DNA from: G963556115 sp963666605 | Lineage (GTDB): Bacteria; Planctomycetota; SZUA-567 | Reading direction: 5' to 3' | DNA length: 64,000 nucleotides | NCBI GenBank assembly: GCA_965140405.1 | Contig: OZ223208.1 | Location: 62,001 to 126,000, forward strand | Part shown: positions 8,935-16,841 of the stretch, piece after piece | How the letters are laid out: every line of letters begins with the position of its first letter | Position numbering within the stretch: the stretch's first letter is position 1 | The notes under the pieces: model-generated | The model's database searches: none | Seen by the model: only the letters and a program-made list of their open reading frames with translations | Told to the model about the DNA's origin: nothing | Program-made: the position numbers and the translations under genes

Positions 8935-9132
8935 CTAAGCAACAACAGCAAAGTCTCTATATTCCTCGATACTCCAGCCATTACATATAAGCATATCGAA
9001 TATTGATTCTGAATCAACTAAAACACTTGGATTTTCTTTTTCTACTAGCGAAAGAATGATATCATTTCTATTTTCAGTCTCAGGCAGCACATACCAGTGT
9101 TGTTCTTTTTTTAGTATTATTGTATTACTCAT
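8935..9132 (-). CDS. 65-aa protein of unknown function downstream of csrA
   Basis: I do not recognise this small acidic protein. It has no signal or membrane segment; it is rich in Glu, Asp and Ile and ends IEEYRDFAVVA. It is likely real: an ATG with GGGAG 7 bases upstream, position 64 bases after csrA, and a strong terminator right after it. The ribosome site is part of a possible 7-base stem (TCCCGTC/GACGGGA; 9140-9146 with 9178-9184), so translation may be switched. By position it could be a partner or target of CsrA, but nothing in the sequence proves it. Confidence 0.7.
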   Translation of the reverse strand: MSNTIILKKEQHWYVLPETENRNDIILSLVEKENPSVLVDSESIFDMLICNGWSIEEYRDFAVVA

Positions 9133-9138
9133 ATACGT

Positions 9139-9184
9139 CTCCCGTCGGCATTTAGATTTAATCCCACCTCATAATGAGACGGGA
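9139..9184 (-). promoter_or_regulatory. Hairpin that can occlude the ribosome site of the 65-aa gene
   Basis: In the csrA-downstream RNA, UCCCGUC can pair with GACGGGA across a 31-base loop. The latter contains the GGGAG ribosome binding site of the next gene. GGGA in the loop and in the stem could also be CsrA contacts. Confidence 0.45.
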
Positions 9185-9196
9185 CAAAATTACAAA

Positions 9197-9445
9197 TTAT
9201 TTTTTCTTTCTTTTAAGAAGATCAGCCAAGCCACCGATAGAGTCCATATTTGGTACAGTTGGTGTCTTTGTAGTAGCTATATTTTCTTCTCTAATAGCTT
9301 CAAAAATTTCTTTTCTATGTACTGATACTGACCTAGGAGCATCGATGCCTATCCTGACAGTATCGCCTTTGATGTCAACAATACTGATCTCGATATTATC
9401 TCCAATCATTATTGTTTGGTCACGCTTCCTACTCAGTACTAGCAT
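9197..9445 (-). CDS. csrA: Carbon storage regulator CsrA
   Basis: 82 residues. MLVLSRKRDQTIMIGDNIEI is the classic N-terminal strand, and IGIDAPRSVSVHRKEIF carries the RNA-contacting Arg and the R(E/K)E-type pattern. A 20-residue Lys-rich tail (LADLLKRKKK) extends past the usual core of about 60 residues. CsrA dimers bind GGA motifs in mRNA leaders and usually block translation; in flagellated bacteria outside the gamma-proteobacteria the classic target is flagellin mRNA. The gene overlaps the fliW 3' end by 17 bases, so the two are translationally coupled. Confidence 0.97.
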   Translation of the reverse strand: MLVLSRKRDQTIMIGDNIEISIVDIKGDTVRIGIDAPRSVSVHRKEIFEAIREENIATTKTPTVPNMDSIGGLADLLKRKKK

Positions 9446-9905
9446 TTTCGGCCTCCTCGCTACCTACCTCTTCATCACTCTTGAAGATCTTATAACGAGT
9501 GCTATATTCAGGGTTAACAAGTACCAACTGCATACCTAATCTTGACTGAGCGTTCATTACAATCGGCCCTAACAAGTTACCCGTGGTCTCTTGTGGGTCT
9601 TCTGGGATTACAAGGATAAGGCATACCGCCGCATCTTCGGTGTTTTGTAGCTCTAGCAAGTCACGCTCTTTTTGCCCGATAACTACTTGATAATTAGGTA
9701 CAATAAGATGCGACTCACATATAACAAAGGCGAGTTCTGGAATATCTGTAGACTGTAGCCATTTGAATAACCCTTGATCACCGCAATCAAAAATTACAAA
9801 ACCATGCGCTTCTTTAAATCCTACCACACCTTCTGGAAATGTAATCAGGGTTTCATCAGGAACATCGATCTCCCCAAAGCGTGTTGTCTTTACCTTCATT
9901 ATCAC
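9429..9905 (-). CDS. fliW: Flagellar assembly factor FliW
   Basis: 158 residues, the usual FliW length. Core motifs include ITFPEGVVGFKE (residues 22-33), WLQSTDIPELAFVI and an LGPIVMN strand near residue 112. FliW binds either free flagellin or CsrA and relieves CsrA repression of flagellin translation while flagellin is being exported. It overlaps csrA by 17 bases, the conserved fliW-csrA arrangement. The acidic tail (EEVGSEEAENASTE) is an extension. No flagellin gene lies in the window, so other loci must supply the filament. Confidence 0.95.
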   Translation of the reverse strand: MIMKVKTTRFGEIDVPDETLITFPEGVVGFKEAHGFVIFDCGDQGLFKWLQSTDIPELAFVICESHLIVPNYQVVIGQKERDLLELQNTEDAAVCLILVIPEDPQETTGNLLGPIVMNAQSRLGMQLVLVNPEYSTRYKIFKSDEEVGSEEAENASTE

Positions 9906-10054
9906 CTACCTAAAAATATTAAATAAAAAATAACTCACAGTACTACAACGTTAGTACCAGCGTTCAACTATCTTCTAATTATCTTTTCGACCATTGCACA
10001 GATCGACTCCACTATTTTTCAAATAATCTTTAATTAGTAACCGAGCTTATACCA

Positions 10055-10315
10055 TTATGATGCTACATCAATATTATCATCTTCTTCTGGCAAATGCTTT
10101 AGCTCTTCGCTAATCTTACAAGTCTCTCTATGTTCACAGATGGCAGTACAGTACATATCACGCATAAGCCATCCGTAGTTATCAATAAAGTCGGCAACCC
10201 CTTCGTTGTAATCCCCTATATTTCTAAACCATTTATGATTCTGTATATGTCTAAGAATCACTTCTCTCTCCATTCCCACAAATTCTTTTAAATGCTGGCA
10301 CTGTTGAGCAATCAT
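10055..10315 (-). CDS. 86-aa Cys-containing protein of unknown function upstream of fliW
   Basis: I do not recognise a family. The protein has an N-terminal Cys6, a conserved-looking aromatic middle (HKWFRNIGDYNEG) and a C-terminal cluster CTAICEHRETC that could bind a metal, followed by a very acidic tail. The start ATG has AGGAG 8 bases upstream. It is 149 bases upstream of fliW on the same strand, and a sigma-28-like promoter lies about 60 bases before its start. It is therefore probably flagellum-linked, by context only. Confidence 0.7.
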   Translation of the reverse strand: MIAQQCQHLKEFVGMEREVILRHIQNHKWFRNIGDYNEGVADFIDNYGWLMRDMYCTAICEHRETCKISEELKHLPEEDDNIDVAS

Positions 10316-10373
10316 AATAAACTCCTTTTTACTATAATTATGGTAGGGTAGAACAATTTATGATCTAATTGTA

Positions 10374-10401
10374 TTATCGGCTATTATTTGACTTATATTT
10401 A
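10374..10401 (-). promoter_or_regulatory. Sigma-28-like promoter upstream of the 86-aa gene
   Basis: On the minus strand a perfect GCCGATAA -10 is preceded by TAAATATA with a 12-base spacer (consensus TAAAGTTT-N11-GCCGATAA). The 13 bases GCCGATAATACAA are identical to the -10 region of the perfect promoter at 17834-17860. Confidence 0.55.
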
Positions 10402-10581
10402 TTTTTAAAACATTAATATATGGATAAAAAAACAAAATGCCTGTTATAATAAGTGTAAAAGGGCAAAACAACGCATAATAGCCATATTCTCACGAGCAGG
10501 CATTTACCAAATAGATAAACAATTTATAATATTTTGTAAGCACAAATCTACCTACTTATTTCTTATCGATAGGAGACAAAA

Positions 10582-13002
10582 ATGACAGAGCAGAAAAAGA
10601 GTAAAGATGACACCACAAGCATTCGAAATGCGAAGAATTGTTCTGTTTCAGGGTGCAGTAGTTGTACCAAAATACGCTTGTTACTGCTCGCTGTAATATT
10701 AATAGCCATCCTTATCAGCCTAATCAAACCAGCATTTTCTGGTGAAGGCACCTGGCCAAAATCTTTTGAAACACCAAATGGAGTCCTCACCCTCTACCAA
10801 CCACAGCCTGAATCATATGACAGTAATGCAGCAACTATTGAAGCTAGAGCTGCACTATCATTCAAAAAGACTGGTGATCCAGCACCAAAGTTTGGAGCAA
10901 TTCTCTTTACCGCTCAGTACGAGGTAGATAGAGATACCCGCACTGCCCTTCTAAAGAATATCCAGTTGAAGGAGTGGAAATTCCCCGACTCAACACAAGA
11001 ACAAGCAGATAAGCTTCAAAGCTTCATAAACAACATAATCAGTAATAAGGCTGTCCCAACATCCTTAGATGAGCTCATACAGTCTCTCAAAGGAGCAGAA
11101 AATAGTATCACAAGTGAGGACAGACTTCAAAATAAACCACCAAGAATTATCTACAGAGAGACTCCAGCCGCCCTAGTAATACTAGATGGACAACCGATAA
11201 ATAAGCAGATAGAAGGAACAGATTTTCAAAGAACAATCAACACACCATATATGATGCTATACTCAAAAACTGACAAAGCCTACTATTTAAATGGTAATAA
11301 TTCATGGTTTAGTGCAAATGATATTAATGGAAAATGGCTACAAGCTAAACAACTTCCAGCTGGACTCCAAGAGACAGCCGATGCTCAAGGTCTAAAAGAG
11401 ATTGAACATCCGGATAATACAAGCAGCATAATCCCAGAAATTATTATATCAGAAGAGCCAGCAGAGCTTATCTCGGTAGCAGGCAAACCTGACTACTCGC
11501 AGGTAGACGGAGCAGGACTACTTTATGTCAACAATACTAGCTCTGTTCTTATTCTTGATATCTCAGAACAGGATTACTACACACTAATTTCAGGGCGCTG
11601 GTTTACCAGTAAGAGCCTTGCAGATGGAGCAACATGGACATACGTCGAGAGTAGCAAAATTCCACCAGAATTCAACAATATCCCAAATAATAATAAGACA
11701 GCCACACTCCGAGCAGCCATTCCCGGAACTAGCGAAGCTAATGATGCAATCCTAGACGCAACCATTCCGCAAACAGCAGAAGTACAGCGAAACTCCCCTT
11801 CACCTGAAGTCTCGTATGACGGCAATCCTGAGTTTGAAGGAACAGGAGCAAAGGATGTCGATTACGCAGTAAACTCACCAGCAGCGGTCATCAAATTTGG
11901 TGATACTTACTACCTATGTGAAGACGGTATCTGGTACAAATCAAGCTCTCCAACCGGGCCGTGGGAAGTATGCACAACAGTTCCAGGAGCAATATATGAA
12001 ATTCCACCAGAGTGCCCAATCTATAATGTTACCTATGTAAGAGTATACAACCACACACCAGAGGTTGTTTACGTTGGCTACACACCCGGTTACATGGGTT
12101 CGTACATATGTAATGGCGTTGTTGTTTACGGTACTGGCTACTACTATAAACCATGGTATGGTGCATACTACTATCCACGTCCTGCAACATGGGGATTTGC
12201 TGTTAGATACAACCCTAATACAGGGTCTTGGGGATTCGGCATAGGTTACCGACCATATGGAGGCGGCGGATTCTACTTCGGTATCAGCTCCGGTGGAGTC
12301 TGGTACGGTGGAGGCATGAGAAGTGGCTGGTGGGGAAGAGGTGGTTATTATGACCGTAATGTAAATATCAATATCGACAACAGCATAAATATTGGTAATG
12401 GCAGCATAAATAAAGACAATATTTATAAAGATCGAGATCGCGTCAAGACTCTTCAAGATAGAAGAGATAGCCTATCTCCAGAGCAAAAAGAGGCACGCAA
12501 AGACCAAGCCAAAACCAGACGTGACAACCTCAGCCCAGAGCAAAAGGAAACACGCAAGAATCGCTTACAAGACCGTAAAGCAAATGGCAACACCCCGACT
12601 AGAGATAATAACCAAGCTCAAACTCGAGACCGCATAAACACCACTCTGCAACCAGTTAGAGACAAGTCCGCCGCACAACAACACCCAAATAATAAAGCAA
12701 GCAATTGGCAACAGTCAAAGCGCTCAAACACTGTATACAGCGATAAAAACGGAGATATTTACCGTTCAAATAAAGCTACTAATGATTGGCAAAAGATGGA
12801 CAACAACGGAAAATGGAGTAACACCAAGCCAAGCATTTCTACCCGACAAAACTTGAACCGCTCGCAATCCAACCGTCAAGCAGGAGCTACCAAACAATAT
12901 CAAACACAGCAGCGCCAGACGCAACAACGTACAAATACTGCAAACCGGAGCAGACCAAGCAGAGTAAGTAGAGAAGGTGGTGGCAGAAGAACTCGCCGTT
13001 AA
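10582..13002 (+). CDS. Large membrane-anchored protein with three WY-rich repeats, carbohydrate-binding V/XII-like
   Basis: The 806-residue product has a Cys-containing polar N-terminus, a single membrane segment (about residues 32-51, LLLLAVILIAILISLIKP) and a long exported part. Three related modules are visible around residues 190-265, 295-360 and 400-470; each ends in a Y-x-L...xWFxS/WYxSxxxxGxW pattern. A Gly/Tyr-rich segment follows (about 480-585, YYKPWYGAYYYPRP type) as seen in proteins annotated carbohydrate-binding family V/XII. The last 200 residues are basic, Asn/Gln-rich and repetitive (RDSLSPEQKEARKD and RDNLSPEQKETRKN). AGGAG precedes the ATG. The function is unknown; an envelope or surface glycan-binding role is inferred. 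Confidence 0.75.
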   Translation: MTEQKKSKDDTTSIRNAKNCSVSGCSSCTKIRLLLLAVILIAILISLIKPAFSGEGTWPKSFETPNGVLTLYQPQPESYDSNAATIEARAALSFKKTGDPAPKFGAILFTAQYEVDRDTRTALLKNIQLKEWKFPDSTQEQADKLQSFINNIISNKAVPTSLDELIQSLKGAENSITSEDRLQNKPPRIIYRETPAALVILDGQPINKQIEGTDFQRTINTPYMMLYSKTDKAYYLNGNNSWFSANDINGKWLQAKQLPAGLQETADAQGLKEIEHPDNTSSIIPEIIISEEPAELISVAGKPDYSQVDGAGLLYVNNTSSVLILDISEQDYYTLISGRWFTSKSLADGATWTYVESSKIPPEFNNIPNNNKTATLRAAIPGTSEANDAILDATIPQTAEVQRNSPSPEVSYDGNPEFEGTGAKDVDYAVNSPAAVIKFGDTYYLCEDGIWYKSSSPTGPWEVCTTVPGAIYEIPPECPIYNVTYVRVYNHTPEVVYVGYTPGYMGSYICNGVVVYGTGYYYKPWYGAYYYPRPATWGFAVRYNPNTGSWGFGIGYRPYGGGGFYFGISSGGVWYGGGMRSGWWGRGGYYDRNVNINIDNSINIGNGSINKDNIYKDRDRVKTLQDRRDSLSPEQKEARKDQAKTRRDNLSPEQKETRKNRLQDRKANGNTPTRDNNQAQTRDRINTTLQPVRDKSAAQQHPNNKASNWQQSKRSNTVYSDKNGDIYRSNKATNDWQKMDNNGKWSNTKPSISTRQNLNRSQSNRQAGATKQYQTQQRQTQQRTNTANRSRPSRVSREGGGRRTRR

Positions 13003-13023
13003 TAATCACCTCGTATTTTATTT

Positions 13024-13069
13024 AAAAAAAAACACCCTCTACCAGACGTATGGCTGAGGGTGTTTTTTT
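13024..13069. terminator. Bidirectional terminator between convergent genes
   Basis: Arms AAAAAACACCCTC and GAGGGTGTTTTTT around a loop of about 16 bases. T runs lie on both strands. It serves the 806-aa gene (plus) and the last paralog of the array (minus, ends 13083). Confidence 0.9.
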
Positions 13070-13082
13070 ATATATGTTCGTA

Positions 13083-13643
13083 CTATAAAACATATTTTGG
13101 TTCATAACCTTTACTTGAAACAAATACAGAAAACCTTCCATTGTACTTATTATCAAATATCTCCCGATACTTCACTACGGCATCCCGCTGATTCTCCATG
13201 TACTCTTTTGAAAACTGCATATATTTGAAGTAAGAAGCAATCCGTCCATAGCTTCCATACATGCGTTTAAATGTTTCTTCTATATTGCTATTAGAGTTAA
13301 GGATCTCCTCTATCCGACCCTTCTGAGGATGATCGGCACTTACATATAGCCTTGAACCATCAGAAGTTATTTCAAACTCATAATCTCTAGCTATCCCTTC
13401 TTCATCAAATGCATAATTTAGCATATAGCTAAAGTTACTTTGATCGTGCTCTGCAGAAAATATAAGTACAGCTTTACTCTTTAGATTCTCACAATTTCTA
13501 ACCGTCTCATCTGTTTGGCAGGCATCAGTATTCACAAACCTATCAATCAACTTCTGAATAAATGCGTCATCTACAACAGTCCTCTCGCAGACATCCTCTG
13601 AAAGATCATAAGACTGCCTTTTACGAGCAATGTTATCAACCAT
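13083..13643 (-). CDS. Tandem family member 6 (most diverged), unknown function
   Basis: This 186-residue protein is the shortest intact and most diverged of six tandem paralogs. It shares the family core: DDAFIQKL near residue 25, then a LNYAFDEEGIA helix, LYVSADHPQKGRIEEIL (about 107-123) and FSVFVSSKGYEPKYV at the C-terminus. There is no signal peptide or membrane segment. The ATG has AGGAGG 7 bases upstream. It is the only member with its own good sigma-28-type promoter (13726-13752) besides the array promoter. I do not recognise the family. The Ser/Asn/Val-rich N-termini of the other members resemble type III or flagellar secretion signals, but that is speculation. Confidence 0.8.
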   Translation of the reverse strand: MVDNIARKRQSYDLSEDVCERTVVDDAFIQKLIDRFVNTDACQTDETVRNCENLKSKAVLIFSAEHDQSNFSYMLNYAFDEEGIARDYEFEITSDGSRLYVSADHPQKGRIEEILNSNSNIEETFKRMYGSYGRIASYFKYMQFSKEYMENQRDAVVKYREIFDNKYNGRFSVFVSSKGYEPKYVL

Positions 13644-13725
13644 GATCTCCTCCTAGAAATTAACACTCTATCCCAGCAGATGGTAGAGTAAGCTGTACAC
13701 TCATACTTCCTGCACTATGTAACTA

Positions 13726-13752
13726 TTATCGGACACTCACTCAGACACTTTA
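13726..13752 (-). promoter_or_regulatory. Sigma-28 promoter of family member 6
   Basis: Minus strand TAAAGTGT, 11-base spacer, TCCGATAA: 14 of 16 matches to the FliA consensus TAAAGTTT-N11-GCCGATAA with exact spacing. It gives a leader of about 75 bases that can form an ACTCTA/TAGAGT hairpin before the ribosome site. Confidence 0.75.
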
Positions 13753-13883
13753 TGTTTTGTTTGAAAAAGTTCTCCAGACAACATTCACAAGCAATCACTA
13801 TGAGATTTAAGTGGAACTAGGAGAAATAGCGGAACTAACCACCAAAAGTAATACTATCAACACTATAAATAGCAACGGCACTA

Positions 13884-14561
13884 TTATAATGCCTTCAATT
13901 CATTATTCGCTGAATTGACAAATTCGTCCCAGTCTACATCTTCACCATACGACTTAAAACTAGGTTTATAGCCATCTTCAGATACAAATATAGAAAAAAC
14001 ATCACATGACTCACTATTGAACAAATGACTATATTTTTGCACTGCGCTCTGAGGATCTATCTCATATGCTTTACTAAACTCTTGATGCCTCTCAAAAGCA
14101 GCAAATATTGACGCGTTTGACGACATTCTTGCGTAAGTATCACGAATATTAGGTATATCATTGAGTATCTTTTCAATAGCTTCTTTATTTGGGTGATTTT
14201 GGTCTATGTATAGCTCACCACTTGAGCTGTAGTTTATTTCAAAACTTGGATCTTTACTAATCCCTGCTTCTTCCAGAGCGTCATCGATCATATAGCTAAT
14301 GCTCTGAAGATCTTGCTTTAATATACTGGCGAAATCAATAGTAAGAACTCCATCTTTCATTTCCCCACCCATTAATTCCAGTAGTGTTGCGGTACTAAGA
14401 GAGTGTCCAGACTCGACACTGGTCTGATGATAATCAGGAACATCATCATTACTAAACTTCTCAGTAAGCATCGCTATAAAGGTATTATCCACAGCTACGT
14501 CACCACTAGAAGCTACTGAATTAGTAGGTATGCTCGAAGCTACAGAAACATTATTAATCAT
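13884..14561 (-). CDS. Tandem family member 5, unknown function
   Basis: 225 residues. It starts MINNVSVASS followed by a Ser-rich 20-residue lead. The family blocks are DNTFIAMLTEKFSNDDVPD (residues 26-44), ALEEAGISKDPSFEI, LYIDQNHPNKEAIEKILND (about 121-139), an AFERHQEFSKAYEIDPQSAVQKY helix pair and CDVFSIFVSEDGYKPS. The last residues NELKAL match member 3 (NELQAL). There is no membrane segment. The ATG has AGGAG 6 bases upstream. Two A-C-GGAUG elements lie further up in the leader (see the CsrA-like sites). Confidence 0.8.
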   Translation of the reverse strand: MINNVSVASSIPTNSVASSGDVAVDNTFIAMLTEKFSNDDVPDYHQTSVESGHSLSTATLLELMGGEMKDGVLTIDFASILKQDLQSISYMIDDALEEAGISKDPSFEINYSSSGELYIDQNHPNKEAIEKILNDIPNIRDTYARMSSNASIFAAFERHQEFSKAYEIDPQSAVQKYSHLFNSESCDVFSIFVSEDGYKPSFKSYGEDVDWDEFVNSANNELKAL

Positions 14562-14566
14562 AGTAT

Positions 14567-14616
14567 TCTCCTAAATTTTATATCATCCGTGGAATTATTT
14601 ATTTCAGACATCCGTG
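14567..14616 (-). promoter_or_regulatory. CsrA-like sites in the leader of family member 5
   Basis: The RNA leader contains CACGGAUGU (14608-14616) and CACGGAUGA (14583-14591), then the AGGAGA ribosome site (14567-14572). These match the core of the CsrA consensus RUACARGGAUGU (ANGGA with following UG), spaced about 25 bases apart and reaching the ribosome site. Confidence 0.55.
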
Positions 14617-14696
14617 ATAGAAATACAATTTATACTTAGTTGTTAGTTTTATAAGAAATACGTAGTACAGCAGCAAAAGCTAACAAAACAGTAAAC

Positions 14697-15353
14697 TTAA
14701 AAATCAAAATCGACAAGAGACTCCCAGCTATTATCCTCTTTATATGAATTTAAATTTGGTCTATAACAATCTTCTGAAACAAATATTGTGAAGACATCAC
14801 AAGGGTTATTCTCAAATAAATAATCAAACTTTCGAACTGCGCTAATTGGATCTATCTCATATGCGGTGTTGAACACTTTCTGCCTCTTACAGCTAGCGAT
14901 TAACGACGAATTCATCGACACTCTCTTATAAGTCTCTCGTATATTCGGATTTTCATTCAGAATCTTCTCAATACTCTCTTTATCCGGATGCTCCGAATCA
15001 ATATACAGTATACCACTCTCACTACTATTAATATTAAAACTAGGATTCTTGTTTATTCCAGCTTCATTCAAAGCTAGATCTAACATATACTGAATACTTT
15101 GCAAATCCTGCTCCATTGACTCTTGAATATCTGTCAATTGTACCTCGTTGTTAACAGATTCAACCCCAAACAGAGCTTGAGTATCACCAACCCTACTGAG
15201 AGCTTGTCTATTACGACTTTGATGCACATCGCGCACTTCATCATTGCTGAACTTATCTGTTAAATACTTGATAAACTCATCATTGACTTCAGCTTTTTTA
15301 TCTGTAGCCGCTATAGTGCAAGAAGCATTATAGTTAGAAACATTACTAATCAT
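14697..15353 (-). CDS. Tandem family member 4, unknown function
   Basis: 218 residues from the ATG at 15353, which has GGAG 7 bases upstream and gives the shared start MISNVSN. A longer frame exists but lacks a ribosome site. The family blocks are NDEFIKYLTDKFSNDEVRD, ALNEAGINKNPSFNI, LYIDSEHPDKESIEKILNE, FNTAYEIDPISAVRKF and CDVFTIFVSEDCYRPNL. It ends earlier than members 3 and 5 (SLVDFDF). Its leader has weaker GGA sites and only a poor sigma-28 match, so it probably depends on readthrough from upstream. Confidence 0.8.
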   Translation of the reverse strand: MISNVSNYNASCTIAATDKKAEVNDEFIKYLTDKFSNDEVRDVHQSRNRQALSRVGDTQALFGVESVNNEVQLTDIQESMEQDLQSIQYMLDLALNEAGINKNPSFNINSSESGILYIDSEHPDKESIEKILNENPNIRETYKRVSMNSSLIASCKRQKVFNTAYEIDPISAVRKFDYLFENNPCDVFTIFVSEDCYRPNLNSYKEDNSWESLVDFDF

Positions 15354-15449
15354 AGAATTCTCCAAACATGTTATTACTATATAGGAATAAGAGCTAATCC
15401 ACCATTCATACATGAGAATATTGCTGATAAATCATGCTTTAACCGCTAA

Positions 15450-16127
15450 CTACAACGCCTGTAACTCATTATTCTTAGGCTTGACCAAATCCTCCCAATC
15501 AACCTCCTGACCATACGAGTTCAAACTCGGTTTACAATCATCATCAGATACAAAGACCGAAAAGGCGTCACACGGCTCACTATCAAATAAATAACTATAC
15601 TTCTGAACGGCAGCTTTTGGGTCAAGAGCATACTCTTTGTTAAACTTTTCAGCTCTTTGTATTGCAGCAATCATTGATGAGTTTGAAGACATCCTTTTAA
15701 ATGTATTACAAATGTTCGGTGTTTCATTGAGTATCTTTTCAATACTCTCTTTATCAGGATGATCAGAGTCAATATACAACTTTCCTGTAGCATCCCATTT
15801 AATTTCAAAACTAGGAGTCCTACTTATCCCAGCCTCCTCAAGAGCAACACCAAGCATATTGCTAAAACTCTCCAGATCTTGCTTAACAGATCTTTGTATA
15901 TCCATCACAGACATACTATGATCCTCGACATCAATTCCAAGTATTGAGGAAGCATTACACATATCACTGATCGACAAACCTAAACGACTTTGATAAGCAT
16001 CAGGAATATCATCATTACTAAACTTTTCGGTAAGCATCGCTATAAAGTTATCATCCACCTCATTTTTACTAGATGAAACGACTCCAATATCTACCGATCT
16101 ATTTTCATTTGTAACATTACTAATCAT
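15450..16127 (-). CDS. Tandem family member 3, unknown function
   Basis: 225 residues, the best reference copy of the family. MISNVTNENRSVD leads into DDNFIAMLTEKFSNDDIPD. A middle region (about 50-95) contains VEDHSMSVMDIQRSVKQDL, shared with member 2. Then come ALEEAGISRTPSFEI, LYIDSDHPDKESIEKILNE, RMSSNSSMIAAIQRAEKFNK, the DPKAAVQKYSYLF helix and CDAFSVFVSDDDCKPSL. The ATG has AGGAG 9 bases upstream. The leader holds two strong CsrA-like sites. No known domain is recognised. Confidence 0.8.
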   Translation of the reverse strand: MISNVTNENRSVDIGVVSSSKNEVDDNFIAMLTEKFSNDDIPDAYQSRLGLSISDMCNASSILGIDVEDHSMSVMDIQRSVKQDLESFSNMLGVALEEAGISRTPSFEIKWDATGKLYIDSDHPDKESIEKILNETPNICNTFKRMSSNSSMIAAIQRAEKFNKEYALDPKAAVQKYSYLFDSEPCDAFSVFVSDDDCKPSLNSYGQEVDWEDLVKPKNNELQAL

Positions 16128-16132
16128 GGCAT

Positions 16133-16180
16133 TCTCCTAACCTGCTTTTCATCCTTGACGAATTTAATCAGACATCCTTG
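16133..16180 (-). promoter_or_regulatory. CsrA-like sites in the leader of family member 3
   Basis: The RNA leader contains CAAGGAUGU (16172-16180), an exact match to the last nine positions of the CsrA SELEX consensus, and CAAGGAUGA (16149-16157). Both lie upstream of the AGGAGA ribosome site (16133-16138). Confidence 0.6.
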
Positions 16181-16253
16181 GCTGAAAAGCTCTTTAACAA
16201 TTAGCTGTAAAACATCATTTATAATGTAATACTCCTGACATATAGCATACTCT

Positions 16254-16742
16254 TTAATAAATTCGAAACACACCTTTGCAACAAGCAGAAACAATAAAAG
16301 AAGAAATTCTATTTAATGTATTACTTAAACTTGGTGTTTCATTGAGTATAACTTCAATTCGATTCTTCTCTGGATGATCAGAATTCATATAGATCTTTCC
16401 TGCGGTATCACATTTGATTTCAAAACTTAGATCCTTACTTAGTCCCGCTTCATCAAGAGCAATACCAAGCATCGAACGAAAATTATCCAAGTCCTGCTTA
16501 ATTGACGCTCGAATATCCATTGCCGATATCCTATCATCCTCAACCTCTACACCATTAACCAAACAGGTGCTACACATTTCACTGGTTGACAGTCCTAAAC
16601 AACATTGGTGAAACTCAGGCATCTCATCACTAATGAGCATATCTGAGAGTAGCTTTACAAAGCCACCATTCATTGTTGTTTCTTTTGAAGAAGCAACTTC
16701 AGAGTCGACAGAACTAATTTGATTTGTGATATTACTAATCAT
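16254..16742 (-). pseudogene. Tandem family member 2, truncated by frameshift
   Basis: The N-terminal 147 residues align well with member 3 (MISNITNQISSVD, VEDDRISAMDIRASIKQDL, ALDEAGLSKDLSFEI, IYMNSDHPEKNRIEVILNE). The frame then ends early in VSACCKGVFRIY at 162 residues, against about 220 in relatives. In another frame right after CCKG the bases encode FEFIKEYA, matching FNKEYA in member 3. After that all similarity stops, so a frameshift was followed by loss of the C-terminal 60 residues. The start and ribosome site (GGGAG) are intact, so a truncated protein may still be made. Confidence 0.75.
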
Positions 16743-16772
16743 GGCAATCTCCCAAAATTATTATCATCCGTA
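16743..16772 (-). promoter_or_regulatory. CsrA-like site in the leader of family member 2
   Basis: UACGGAUGA at 16764-16772 lies upstream of the GGGAGA ribosome site, the same arrangement as in the orphan leader at 17754-17786. Confidence 0.5.
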
Positions 16773-16841
16773 AGTAATCTATCAACATCAAACTCGCATA
16801 AGTTTAATCCGTTTTTTTATTACAAATTTACTTATTTAAAC

